Source of the DNA: Stella humosa
GTDB taxonomy: Bacteria > Pseudomonadota > Alphaproteobacteria > ATCC43930 > Allostellaceae
Direction of reading: 5' to 3'
DNA: 64,000 nucleotides
Assembly: GCF_006738645.1 (NCBI RefSeq)
Contig: NZ_AP019700.1
Location: forward strand, 818,001 to 882,000
In this document: one piece after another, positions 16,652 through 25,265 of the stretch
Layout of the letters: every line of letters starts with the position of its first letter
How positions within the stretch are numbered: the first letter of the stretch is position 1
The notes under the pieces: model-generated
Told to the model about the DNA's origin: nothing
Seen by the model: the letters and a program-made list of their open reading frames with translations, nothing else
The model's database searches: none
Translations under genes and position numbers: made by a program

Positions 16652-19600
16652 ATGCTGTTTGCAGCACCCCTTCCGCCCGCCGACCCGCTGCGCGCCACCC
16701 TGCGTCAGGCCACCCGTGCCGACGAGGCCGAGGTCGTGGAAGGGTTGCTGGCGGCAGCCACCCTGCCGGCCGACTCCCGCGACCGGGTGGCGGCCCAGGC
16801 GCGGCGGCTCGTGCAGGCGGTGCGCGGCGGCCGCAGCGGCAAGGGCGGGCTGGACGCCTTCCTGCACGAGTACGAGCTGTCGAGCCAGGAGGGCATCGTG
16901 CTGATGTGCCTGGCCGAGGCCCTGCTGCGCATCCCCGACTCCGAGACGGTGGACCGGCTGATCCGCGACAAGATCGGCGGTGCGGACTGGCAGCGCCACC
17001 TGGGCGCCAGCGAATCCGCCTTCGTCAACGCATCGACCTGGGCCCTGATGCTGACCGGCCGGCTGGTGCGGCCGGGCGAGGGGCCGGGCCATGGCGGCGT
17101 GCTGAAGCGGCTGGTCAGCCGGGCCGGCGAGCCGGTGATCCGCGAGGCGGTGACTGCGGCCATGCGCATCCTCGGCCGGCAGTTCGTCATGGGCCGCACG
17201 ATCGCCGAGGCGCTGACGCGCGCACGGCCGGCAGAGCAGGCGGGATACCGCCACTCCTACGACATGTTGGGGGAGGCGGCGCGGACGGCGGCCGATGCCG
17301 ACCGCTACTTCCGCTCCTACCAGGCCGCCATCGCCGCCATCGGCGGCGAGGCCAAGGGCCGGGGGCCGATCGAATCCCCCGGCATCTCGATCAAGCTGTC
17401 GGCTCTGCACCCGCGGTTCGAGTTTGCGCAAGGGGCCCGAGTCCACGCCGAGCTGACGCCGCTGGTGGTGGAACTCGCCCGCCAGGCCAAGGGATATGGC
17501 ATCGGCTTCACCGTCGATGCCGAGGAGGCCGACCGCCTCGACATCTCGCTCGACGTGATCGAGGCGGTGGCCTCCGACCCGTCGCTGGCGGGCTGGGACG
17601 GCTTCGGGCTGGCGGTCCAGGCCTACCAGAAGCGGGCCTTGCCGCTGATCGACTGGCTGGGCGACCTGGCCCGCCGCAGCCGGCGGCGGCTGATGGTGCG
17701 CCTCGTCAAGGGCGCCTACTGGGACAGCGAGATCAAGCGCGGGCAGGAACGCGGGCTGGCCGGCTATCCGGTTTTCACCCGCAAGGTCGCGACCGACGTC
17801 TCCTATATCGCCTGCGCCCGGCGCCTGCTGGCCGACGGTGCCGCCTTCTTCCCGCAGTTCGCGACCCACAACGCCCACACGGTGGCGACGATCCTGGAAC
17901 TGGCCGGCAATCGCCGCGACTGGGAATTCCAGCGCCTGCACGGCATGGGCGAGGCGCTCTATGGCGAGGTGGTGGGCCGCGATAAGCTCGACCGGCCGGC
18001 TCGCGTCTACGCCCCGGTCGGCAGCCACGAGGACCTGCTGGCCTACCTCGTCCGCCGCCTGCTGGAGAATGGCGCCAACACCTCCTTCGTCAACCGGCTG
18101 GTCGACGAGAAGGCGCCGATCGACGAGATCGTGGCCGACCCGGTTGCCCGCCTGGCGCGCCTGCCGGTGAAGCCGCACCCGCATATCCCGCTGCCGGCCG
18201 ACCTCTACGGCGCCGAGCGGCGCAACAGCGCCGGCATCGACCTGGCCGATCCGGTCGCGACCGCCGCACTCGCCGATCGCATGGCGGCCGCCGCCGCGGC
18301 CAGGGCGACCGCCGCGCCGCTGGTCGGCGGCCGGCCGGTCGACGGCGCCACCCGCTCCGTCGTCAGCCCGGCCGACAATTCGGTCGTCGTCGGCCACGTC
18401 GCGGACGCCACCGCCGAGACGGTGGACGCCGCCATCGCGCGCGCCACGCGCGCCGGCCCCGACTGGGACACCATTGCCGCGGCCGAGCGCGCCGCCATCC
18501 TCGATCGCGCGGCCGACCTCTACGAGGCGGACGGGCCGCGGCTGATGGCGCTCATCGTGCGCGAGGGCGGGCGCACGGTGCCCGATGCCCTGTCGGAGCT
18601 GCGCGAGGCGGTCGACTTCCTGCGCTACTACGCCGCCCGGGCGCGGTCGGACTTTGCCGTCCGCCGCCTGCCCGGCCCGACGGGGGAGCGGAACGAACTG
18701 CGCCTGGCCGCGCGCGGAACCTTCGCCTGCATCAGCCCGTGGAACTTCCCGCTCGCCATCTTCACGGGCCAGGTGGCAGCGGCCCTTGCCGCCGGCAATG
18801 CCGTGCTGGCCAAGCCGGCCGAGCAGACGCCGCTCGTCGGTGCCGCCGCCATTGCCCTGCTGCACCGGGCGGGCGTGCCGGGCGACGTGCTGCAGTTCCT
18901 GCCGGGCGACGGCGCCACGGTGGGTGCCCGCCTGGTCGCCGACCCGCGCGTCTCCGGCATCGCCTTCACCGGCTCGACGGACACGGCGCGGGCGATCAAC
19001 CGGGTGCTGGCCGACCGCCCCGGCCCGATCGCCCCCTTCATCGCCGAGACGGGCGGCCAGAACGCGCTCATCGTCGACTCCTCGGCCTTGCCCGAGCAGG
19101 TGGTGCAGGACGTGCTGACGTCCGCCTTCAACAGCGCCGGCCAGCGCTGCTCGGCGCTGCGCGTGCTGTTCGTGCAGGCCGACGCCGCGGACCGTACGCT
19201 GACGATGCTGAAGGGGGCGATGGCCGAGCTGCGCATCGGCGACCCCGCGCTGCTGTCGACCGACATCGGCCCGGTCATCGACGGCGAGGCCCAGGCGATG
19301 CTGCAACGCCACGCCCAGCGCATGCGGCGCGAGGGCCGCGTCGTGATCGAGATGCAGGCCCCGCCCGGCACCGAGCGCGGCAGCTTCTTCGCGCCCGCCG
19401 CCTACGAGATCGATGCGCTCGACCGGCTGGAGGGGGAAGTGTTCGGCCCGATCCTCCATGTCGTGCGCTGGCAGGCCGGTCGCCTCGACCAAGTGATCGA
19501 CGCCATCCGCGCCACCGGCTACGGCCTGACCCTGGGCGTGCACAGCCGCATCGACGAGACCGTGCGCCAGGTCATCAGCCGCGTCGGCGTCGGCAATGTC

Positions 19601-19795
19601 TACGTCAACCGCAACATGGTGGGTGCAGTCGTCGGCGTGCAGCCCTTCGGCGGCGAGGGCCTGAGCGGCACCGGCCCCAAGGCCGGCGGCCCCCACTACC
19701 TGCCGCGCTTCGCCACCGAGCGCACGCTGTCGGTCGACACGACGGCAGCCGGCGGCAACGCCTCCCTGCTGTCGCTGGCGGAGGATGAGGGGTAG
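16652..19795 (+). CDS. putA: Bifunctional proline dehydrogenase / glutamate-semialdehyde dehydrogenase PutA
   Basis: This 1047-residue enzyme oxidises proline to glutamate in two steps. The FAD-dependent proline dehydrogenase barrel covers about residues 190-480 (ISIKLSALHPRFE, MVRLVKGAYWDSEIKRGQ, FATHNAHTVAT). The aldehyde dehydrogenase part covers about 530-1010, with ISPWNFPLAIFTGQ, FTGSTDTARAIN, AETGGQNALIVDSSA and the catalytic cysteine C833 in NSAGQRCSALRV. The N-terminus lacks a ribbon-helix-helix domain, so this short-type PutA should not repress its own gene. GGAG precedes the ATG. No putP or Lrp-type regulator is adjacent. Confidence 0.96.
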   Translation: MLFAAPLPPADPLRATLRQATRADEAEVVEGLLAAATLPADSRDRVAAQARRLVQAVRGGRSGKGGLDAFLHEYELSSQEGIVLMCLAEALLRIPDSETVDRLIRDKIGGADWQRHLGASESAFVNASTWALMLTGRLVRPGEGPGHGGVLKRLVSRAGEPVIREAVTAAMRILGRQFVMGRTIAEALTRARPAEQAGYRHSYDMLGEAARTAADADRYFRSYQAAIAAIGGEAKGRGPIESPGISIKLSALHPRFEFAQGARVHAELTPLVVELARQAKGYGIGFTVDAEEADRLDISLDVIEAVASDPSLAGWDGFGLAVQAYQKRALPLIDWLGDLARRSRRRLMVRLVKGAYWDSEIKRGQERGLAGYPVFTRKVATDVSYIACARRLLADGAAFFPQFATHNAHTVATILELAGNRRDWEFQRLHGMGEALYGEVVGRDKLDRPARVYAPVGSHEDLLAYLVRRLLENGANTSFVNRLVDEKAPIDEIVADPVARLARLPVKPHPHIPLPADLYGAERRNSAGIDLADPVATAALADRMAAAAAARATAAPLVGGRPVDGATRSVVSPADNSVVVGHVADATAETVDAAIARATRAGPDWDTIAAAERAAILDRAADLYEADGPRLMALIVREGGRTVPDALSELREAVDFLRYYAARARSDFAVRRLPGPTGERNELRLAARGTFACISPWNFPLAIFTGQVAAALAAGNAVLAKPAEQTPLVGAAAIALLHRAGVPGDVLQFLPGDGATVGARLVADPRVSGIAFTGSTDTARAINRVLADRPGPIAPFIAETGGQNALIVDSSALPEQVVQDVLTSAFNSAGQRCSALRVLFVQADAADRTLTMLKGAMAELRIGDPALLSTDIGPVIDGEAQAMLQRHAQRMRREGRVVIEMQAPPGTERGSFFAPAAYEIDALDRLEGEVFGPILHVVRWQAGRLDQVIDAIRATGYGLTLGVHSRIDETVRQVISRVGVGNVYVNRNMVGAVVGVQPFGGEGLSGTGPKAGGPHYLPRFATERTLSVDTTAAGGNASLLSLAEDEG

Positions 19796-19933
19796 TCGTT
19801 TGCCAACGGGTGCGATGGCACAGCGGACATGCGTCCCTCGACAAGAGGCTCGGGATGAGGGGGTGCCCGGTCAAGCACAGCAGCCGAGGCACGCACGGAC
19901 GCCGGTGTCACACGTGACTTGGCTGGCCTGCAG

Positions 19934-20623
19934 TTACCCTCGGTCGGCCTGCTCGATCGCGGCCAGGAATGGCGGAAGCGGCCGGCCGACGCTCAGCAGG
20001 TAGCGGGCCATCGCGGCCGCCACGCGGCGGACCGGGGGGCGGGCAGCCATGCGGGTGCGCCAGGCGAGCAGGGCCGGGGTTTCGTCGGTCATGGGCGCGC
20101 CCATGCGGGCGCCGAAGAGCTGGGCCATGAAGACGGCGATGTCGGCATAGCCGTAGGAACCGGCCAGGTAATCGCCGCCGCCCGTGGCGAGTGCTGCCTC
20201 CATGCGCCGGTAGAAGCCCGCGCAGGCGTCGCGGGCGGCGACGGCGGCGGGATCGTCGGGTGTCGCCTGCAGGCCCATCAGGCGGACGACCCGCGGGAAG
20301 TAGACCTCGTCCGACAGATGCTCCAGCAGGCGTGCCCTCGCGCGGGCCTGGCGGTCCGCCGGCCATAGCGGCGGGGCGGGCTGCAACTCCTCCAGATACT
20401 CGAAGATCTGCGTCGAATCGAAGATCTCCAGCCCGTCATGGATCAGCACGGGCACCTGGCACTTGGGGTTGATGCGGGCGACTTCGGGATGCTTGGGCTG
20501 GTAGAGGCGGGCCATGTCGAACGGCACCATGACCAGTTCGAAGGCGATGCCCTTCTCGTGGAGCGCGATCTCGGCCTTGGCGCCGAACATGCTGAGCGGA
20601 CCGGAATAGAGGCGCAGGGTCAT
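19934..20623 (-). CDS. Glutathione S-transferase family protein
   Basis: A 229-residue GST-fold protein. The thioredoxin-like N-terminal domain (1-80) includes LRLYSGPLSMFGAKAEIALHEK, the cis-proline strand KCQVPVLIHDG and the glutathione-contacting IFDSTQIFEYLEE. The helical C-terminal domain includes DYLAGSYGYADIAVFMAQLF, the N-capping box of GSTs. Start ATG 20623. It probably conjugates or uses glutathione in the cytoplasm; the substrate is unknown. It is divergent from the hypothetical gene at 20758, with a perfect palindrome in the shared intergenic region. Confidence 0.86.
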   Translation of the reverse strand: MTLRLYSGPLSMFGAKAEIALHEKGIAFELVMVPFDMARLYQPKHPEVARINPKCQVPVLIHDGLEIFDSTQIFEYLEELQPAPPLWPADRQARARARLLEHLSDEVYFPRVVRLMGLQATPDDPAAVAARDACAGFYRRMEAALATGGGDYLAGSYGYADIAVFMAQLFGARMGAPMTDETPALLAWRTRMAARPPVRRVAAAMARYLLSVGRPLPPFLAAIEQADRG

Positions 20624-20694
20624 GGGGGCTCCATGCGGGTTCGTGCTTTGTTCTGGCATGGAGCCCGGCGCCTCGCAACCATGCTCGTCGTGTT

Positions 20695-20719
20695 GATATT
20701 GCAACTGACTTGCAATATC
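20695..20719. promoter_or_regulatory. Perfect 10-bp palindrome, candidate operator
   Basis: GATATTGCAA (20695-20704) and TTGCAATATC (20710-20719) are exact inverted copies separated by CTGAC. The element is AT-rich in otherwise GC-rich DNA and lies between the divergent GST gene (start 20623) and the hypothetical gene (start 20758), 39 bases before the latter. This is the layout of a dimeric repressor or activator site controlling one or both genes. The regulator is not identifiable here. Confidence 0.65.
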
Positions 20720-20757
20720 GCCTACCGTCCGAATCCGACATTGCAGGGAGTGGGTCG

Positions 20758-21240
20758 ATGGATGGCAGAAAACCGTTGGCCGGTCCGGCCGTGGAGACGT
20801 TGACCGCGGGCGAGCGGCTGTTGCTGTGGTCGTTCCGGTCGTGGGTTTCCGGTCCCGGCCACCGGCCGATGGTGCTGCGCGAGTTCGGCCGGGTGTTCCC
20901 GTCCGAGGAGGCGGGCGTGGCGATCCGCGGGCTCGACCGGGCGATCGCGGCGATCGCCGGACACGCCCGGCGCGAGATCGTTCACCACCCGGTCTGTGCC
21001 CAGCAGGTGGCCCCCGACGAGCAGGCGGTGATCGCGGTCTTCGCGGCCCTCCAGGAAGAGCGCGTCGACCTGGCCGTGCGCCATGCGGCCTGGCTGGTCC
21101 GGCCGGCCGGCGTGACGCCGGTCGTGACGGCCGCGGCAGCACTGGCCCATGCCATGATCGAGAACGACCTGATGCTGCCCTATCGCCCGCTGTCGGGCGT
21201 GGCCGACGACCGGCAGCCGGCGGTGGTCCTGCATCACTGA
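20758..21240 (+). CDS. Conserved-looking hypothetical protein
   Basis: A 160-residue soluble protein I do not recognise. It begins MDGRKPLAGPAVETLTAGER, followed by LLLWSFRSWVSG and GHRPMVLREFGRVFPSEEAG, then mostly helical, alanine-rich sequence to AMIENDLMLPYRPLSGVADD. There is no signal peptide or membrane helix. ATG 20758 follows GGGAG by eight bases; the earlier ATG at 20710 falls inside the palindrome and is less likely. Codon use matches the surroundings, so it is probably real. The shared operator region suggests regulation together with the divergent GST gene. Confidence 0.65.
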   Translation: MDGRKPLAGPAVETLTAGERLLLWSFRSWVSGPGHRPMVLREFGRVFPSEEAGVAIRGLDRAIAAIAGHARREIVHHPVCAQQVAPDEQAVIAVFAALQEERVDLAVRHAAWLVRPAGVTPVVTAAAALAHAMIENDLMLPYRPLSGVADDRQPAVVLHH

Positions 21241-21250
21241 CCGGGGCCGT

Positions 21251-22138
21251 CTACGGCACCATCGACATCCCGAAGCGCCCGAGGCCCGGCAGTTCGACCG
21301 CCGGCCGGCGCAGGTCGATGGCCAGCACCGCCCCCAGTAGGTTGAGCTCCAACCCCTCCACCCAGCCGACCGCGAGGCCGCCATAGCCGGCGAGGCTGAG
21401 GCGCCAGCCGGTGCCCGAGATGGTCGGCGCCAGCCAGCGCCCGTCATGCGGGAAGTCGCGGCCGATCGCGGTCGCCGGCAGGCGCGCCGCCAGGCCCGGC
21501 ACCTGGGCCAGGACGGCCGCCACGAAGGTGTTGGAGTTGGGGCCGGGCCAGGCGCGATAGTCGCCGCGGTTGCGCCAGCCATAGCCGGCGATGGCCGTAC
21601 GGATGGCCGGAATGGCGGCGGCTGCGGCCTCGCCGTCGACCGCCAGCACGGTGTCGGGCACGCGCCCGAACCAGCGGCCGTCCGGCACGAAGCCATCGAT
21701 GCGGATCGGCTCGCCCCAGGCGGTGTAGTCGAACCGCTCGTAGCGGGCGCCTCCCGCCTCCTTGACGACGATCCAGGCATGGCTGGCGAAGATGCCGCGC
21801 CAGCGCACCGTGCGCGCGGCATAGACGCGGACGACGGCCGGCGCATGGCCGGCCGCCGGCGGCAGCAGGCCGGCGCTCGACCGGTCCGCCGTCTGCCAGT
21901 CGTCGTCGGCGCCCTGCCAGTAGCCCAGCGCCGACAGGCCGATCGGCAGGACGAAGAGAAGGAGGAAGCCGGCGGCCAGCCGGCCGAGCCGGGTCCTCAG
22001 GGGGCCGTCTTCAAGGCTGCGGCATCGCGATCTTGGCGAAGGCTGGCAGTGCCGCCATGCGGGCCGCCAGTGCCTCCAGCCGCGGCCGGCTACCGGGCGG
22101 CAGCAGGTCGGGCAGGCTCGACTGCATGTACTGGACAA
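21251..22138 (-). CDS. DUF3750-like membrane-anchored protein, start unclear
   Basis: The recognisable protein starts near 22000 with one helix (LAAGFLLLFVLPIGLSALGYW) and continues with DUF3750-type sequence: VVRVYAARTVRWRGIFASHAWIVV, ERFDYTAWG, YRAWPGPNSNTFVAAVLAQ and DGRWLAPTISGTGWRLSLAG. SNTF with an upstream HAW suggests a papain-like or acyltransferase-type pocket, which is speculation. The only in-frame ATG before the helix is at 22138, deep inside the upstream GST gene. No GTG or TTG lies between; a CTG at 22000 is the only start-like codon after the GST stop. The true start is therefore unresolved. Confidence 0.7.
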   Translation of the reverse strand: MSSTCSRACPTCCRPVAGRGWRHWRPAWRHCQPSPRSRCRSLEDGPLRTRLGRLAAGFLLLFVLPIGLSALGYWQGADDDWQTADRSSAGLLPPAAGHAPAVVRVYAARTVRWRGIFASHAWIVVKEAGGARYERFDYTAWGEPIRIDGFVPDGRWFGRVPDTVLAVDGEAAAAAIPAIRTAIAGYGWRNRGDYRAWPGPNSNTFVAAVLAQVPGLAARLPATAIGRDFPHDGRWLAPTISGTGWRLSLAGYGGLAVGWVEGLELNLLGAVLAIDLRRPAVELPGLGRFGMSMVP

Positions 22139-22625
22139 GGCAGGCGGTGGTGACGTCGGCCTGGGTCATCGCCGCGCCGGCCAGCCAGGGGGTGCCCTCG
22201 ATCGCCTCCAGGGCCGCCAGCCCGCCGGCCACCTGGCTTGTCAGGTTGTCGACCCAGGGCTGGTGCTGGCGCTCGGCCGGGCGGCGCTTGGTCTCGTAGG
22301 AATAGGCGACCGCCTTCTCCATGGTGCCGAGCGCCACGGCGACCCGGCCCTGCACCAGGCGACGCGCCGGGCCGGACGGCGGGGTCAGCGCGCGGGCGGG
22401 CCCGGCCAGCTCGTCCAGATAGTCGATGATGGTGGCGGAATCGACCAGCGACGAGCCGTCGTCCAGGATCAGCACCGGCACCCGGCCGACCGGGTTCAAC
22501 TGCTTGATCTGCTCCATGTCGGCCATGGTGGAGAGCGCGCGCTGCTCGAACGGCAGGCCGTAGAGTTCCAGGGTGATGGCGGTGCGCCGCACGAAGGGCG
22601 AGAGATAGCGGCCGACGAGGATCAT
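22011..22625 (-). CDS. Glutathione S-transferase family protein
   Basis: A 204-residue GST-fold protein. The N-terminal thioredoxin-like domain has MILVGRYLSPFVRRTAITLE (an SPF/R active-site start as in beta/zeta-like GSTs), NPVGRVPVLILDDG with the cis-proline, and SLVDSATIIDYLDEL. The C-terminal helical domain includes GTPWLAGAAMTQADVTTAC. It is unrelated in detail to the GST-like gene at 19934. It lies 36 bases downstream of the acyl-CoA synthetase gene on the same strand and may be co-transcribed with it. Confidence 0.86.
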   Translation of the reverse strand: MILVGRYLSPFVRRTAITLELYGLPFEQRALSTMADMEQIKQLNPVGRVPVLILDDGSSLVDSATIIDYLDELAGPARALTPPSGPARRLVQGRVAVALGTMEKAVAYSYETKRRPAERQHQPWVDNLTSQVAGGLAALEAIEGTPWLAGAAMTQADVTTACLVQYMQSSLPDLLPPGSRPRLEALAARMAALPAFAKIAMPQP

Positions 22626-22661
22626 GGCGGGGGCCTCCGGGCTGGCGATCAGGATTGGCGG

Positions 22662-24809
22662 TCAGGACTGGCGGGGGACGAAGAGCGCGTCGACCGCGAC
22701 CACGCCGCGGCCGGCCGGGCGGACCAGGATCGGGTTCACGTCGACGCTGTCGATGCGGTCGGCATTGGCGGCGGCGAAGACCGACAGGCGGGACAGCGCC
22801 TGGGCCAGGGCCGCCACGTCGGCCTTGGGCTTGCCGCGCGCGCCGTCCAGCAGCGGGAAGCCCTTCACCTCGCGGATCATCGCCTCGGCCTCGTCCAGGC
22901 CGAAGGGCGCGACGCGGAGTGCTATGTCCTTCAGCACCTCGACGAAGATGCCGCCCAGGCCGAACAGCACGACCGGGCCGAAGGCGGGGTCGACGGTGAT
23001 GCCCATGATGCACTCGACCCCGTCGGCGATCATCGGGCTGACCAGCGCGCCCTCGATGCGCGCGGCCGGCCGGGCGGCCGATACCCGGGCCGACATGGCG
23101 GCAAAGGCCACGGCCACGTCCTCGGGCGAGGCCAGGCCCACGGCGACGCCGCCGACCTCGGTCTTGTGCTGGATGTCGGGCGAGGAGATCTTCAGGACGA
23201 CCGGCCCGCCGAAGGCGGCAGCCGCGTTGCGCGCCTCCTCGGGCGTGCGCACCAGCCGGTCCTCGACGACCGGGATGCCGGCCGCGGCCAGGATGCGCTT
23301 GGCGGCGCGCTCGTCGACCGCGCCGTCCGGCGCGGGCAGGGCGCCTGCCGGCACGGCGGGCGGGGCCGCGCGCGGCGGCCGGCCGAACGCCTCGCCATAG
23401 TAGCAGAGGGCGGCCAGCGCCTTCACCGCGCGGTGCGGGTCCTCGAACACGAGGTAGCCATCGCTCTCGTACTCCTTGGTCATCTCGGGCGTGGAGATCA
23501 TGCACATGACCTGGAGGCGGCCGGGGAAGCGCCGCTGCGCCTCCTGCATCGCCGGGCGCAGGCGCGCGTTCAGGACCTTGGAGCGCGGGATCGAGGTGAA
23601 GAAGTTGATGATGAAGTCGTAGCCGCCTTCCTCCAGCATCGTCTCGACGTTCTTGGTCACCAGGCTCATGTCGTTGAAGGCCTGGGCGGTGATGTCGACC
23701 GGGTTGCGGACGGCCGCGAACGGCAGCAGTTCCTTCAGCCGGCGCTGGGCGTCGGCCGGCATCGCCGGCACCTCCAGCCCCGCCGCCGTGGCGGCATCGG
23801 CCAGCACGACGCCGCCGCCGCCCGAGATGGTGACGATCCCCAGCTTGCGCCCCGTGGGGAAGGTCCGCCGGGTGCAGGCATAGGCGACGTCCAGCATCTC
23901 CTCGGTGGTGTCGACGCGCAGCACCCCGTGGCGGCGGAAGACGCTGTCATAGACGCGGTCGGCGCCGGCCAGCGAGGCGGTGTGCGACTGGGCCGCCTCC
24001 GCGCCCACGGCGGACCGGCCGACCTTCATCACCACGACGGGCTTGCGCCGCTGATAGGCATGGTCCAGCGCGGCGGTCAGGCGGTCGGCATTCACCACGC
24101 CCTCGATGTAGCAGCCGATGACGTCGACATCCGGCTGGTCGGCCAGGAAGGCGATGCAGTCGGCCACCTGCACGTCGCACTCGTTGCCGGTCGTGACCCA
24201 ATAGGTCGTGCCCAGCCCCTTCTCGCGCGCCAGCGTCGCCATGTGGCTGCCATAGGCGCCGGACTGGCTGACGATGGCGATGCCGCCGGGGATGGGGAAA
24301 CCGCCCAGGTCGAACGAGGCCGTGAAGGTGCAGTAGTGCCCCATCGTGGCGTTGAACACGCCCAGGCAGTTGGGGCCGGCGATGCGCATGCCGCTCGCCT
24401 GCGCGATCTCGGTCAGGCGGTCCTGCATCGCCTGGCCTTCGCCGCCCTCCACCTCGGCGAAGCCGGACGAGAAGATGACCATGGCGCGCACGCCCTTGGC
24501 GGCGGCCTCCTCGGCCGTCGCCACCACGCCCGATGCCGGGATGGCGACCAGCACCAGGTCCGGCGCCTCGGGCAGGGACGACAGGTTGGGGTAGGCCTTC
24601 ACCCCCTGGATCTCGTCCCGGTTCGGGTTGATCGGATAGATGGCCCCCGTGAAGCCGTTCTCCAGATAGTAGCGCAGCGGCCGGCCGCCGATCCGCGTCG
24701 GGTCGTTGCTGGCGCCGACGATCGCGACCGAGCGCGGTCGCAGCATCCCCTCGAGCGAGGCGGGATCGAGCAAGGGCATGCCGGCGGCGGCGGTGGGGGC
24801 GTCGGACAA
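22662..24809 (-). CDS. NDP-forming acyl-CoA synthetase (acetate-CoA ligase family)
   Basis: A 715-residue fused acyl-CoA synthetase. The order is a CoA-binding Rossmann domain (PRSVAIVGASNDPTRIGGR), a flavodoxin-like ligase domain with IVSQSGAYGSHMA, the phosphohistidine loop in QSHTASLAGADRVYDS, and a C-terminal ATP-grasp domain (GGPVVLKISSPDIQHKTEVG, PMIADGVECIMGITVDP, VNPILVRPAG). It converts acids to CoA esters with ATP and releases ADP through a phosphohistidine intermediate. I chose TTG 24809 because AGGAGG lies six bases upstream; ATG 24779 is an alternative, and the frame extends to 24914 without family sequence. The substrate is unknown. Confidence 0.88.
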   Translation of the reverse strand: MSDAPTAAAGMPLLDPASLEGMLRPRSVAIVGASNDPTRIGGRPLRYYLENGFTGAIYPINPNRDEIQGVKAYPNLSSLPEAPDLVLVAIPASGVVATAEEAAAKGVRAMVIFSSGFAEVEGGEGQAMQDRLTEIAQASGMRIAGPNCLGVFNATMGHYCTFTASFDLGGFPIPGGIAIVSQSGAYGSHMATLAREKGLGTTYWVTTGNECDVQVADCIAFLADQPDVDVIGCYIEGVVNADRLTAALDHAYQRRKPVVVMKVGRSAVGAEAAQSHTASLAGADRVYDSVFRRHGVLRVDTTEEMLDVAYACTRRTFPTGRKLGIVTISGGGGVVLADAATAAGLEVPAMPADAQRRLKELLPFAAVRNPVDITAQAFNDMSLVTKNVETMLEEGGYDFIINFFTSIPRSKVLNARLRPAMQEAQRRFPGRLQVMCMISTPEMTKEYESDGYLVFEDPHRAVKALAALCYYGEAFGRPPRAAPPAVPAGALPAPDGAVDERAAKRILAAAGIPVVEDRLVRTPEEARNAAAAFGGPVVLKISSPDIQHKTEVGGVAVGLASPEDVAVAFAAMSARVSAARPAARIEGALVSPMIADGVECIMGITVDPAFGPVVLFGLGGIFVEVLKDIALRVAPFGLDEAEAMIREVKGFPLLDGARGKPKADVAALAQALSRLSVFAAANADRIDSVDVNPILVRPAGRGVVAVDALFVPRQS

Positions 24810-25067
24810 GCGGTTCCTCCTGGGGGCTGGGCGGCGCCTGGGCGAATGCACGGTCGCCGCCGGCCGCATCTCGGTCTTGGACGCATTGGTAGCCGCCGCC
24901 GGCCGATCCGACAATCGAGGAGGGGCAGGCCGCTTTGAACAAACGGGCGCCGCAATCGTTGATCAGGCTGGGACGATCCAGCCCGACCGCCGCGACATCG
25001 GCATCGAACCGAATGGTCCGTCGCCGCGACCGACCTGGACCGAGGGGGCGACCAACCGGAGTCGCCG

Positions 25068-25265
25068 ATGAAAGCCGTGTTCTGTCCGCCGAACCGATCC
25101 GAGGGTGCCGTGACCCGATTCCTCTTCCTGTTGATCGCCCTCGGCTCGTCCATGATGCTGCTGGCCGGCGCCGCACTGCCGCTCGCCGACGGCGACGAGC
25201 CGCCGATCGGCTTCGACCTGCTGGTGGCCTCGCTGGAGCGGGTGCGCGAGTTCCTGGGAGGCTAG
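25068..25265 (+). CDS. Small single-helix membrane protein, hypothetical
   Basis: A 65-codon frame with GGAG seven bases before the ATG. It encodes a short polar start, one strong hydrophobic helix (FLFLLIALGSSMMLLAGAALP, about residues 18-38) and an acidic tail (DGDEPPIGFDLL). I recognise no family. Support comes from the ribosome site, the clean helix and its fit in the gap, ending four bases into the convergent acyl-CoA synthetase gene. It could still be chance. Confidence 0.42.
   Translation: MKAVFCPPNRSEGAVTRFLFLLIALGSSMMLLAGAALPLADGDEPPIGFDLLVASLERVREFLGG

Noticed and set aside
15503-19696. A 1397-codon open frame on the minus strand opposite putA
   Set aside because: Only its last third (the GT2 gene from 16510) is protein-like; the rest is low-complexity His/Gln/Arg/Ala-rich sequence antisense to PutA, which has full family motifs.
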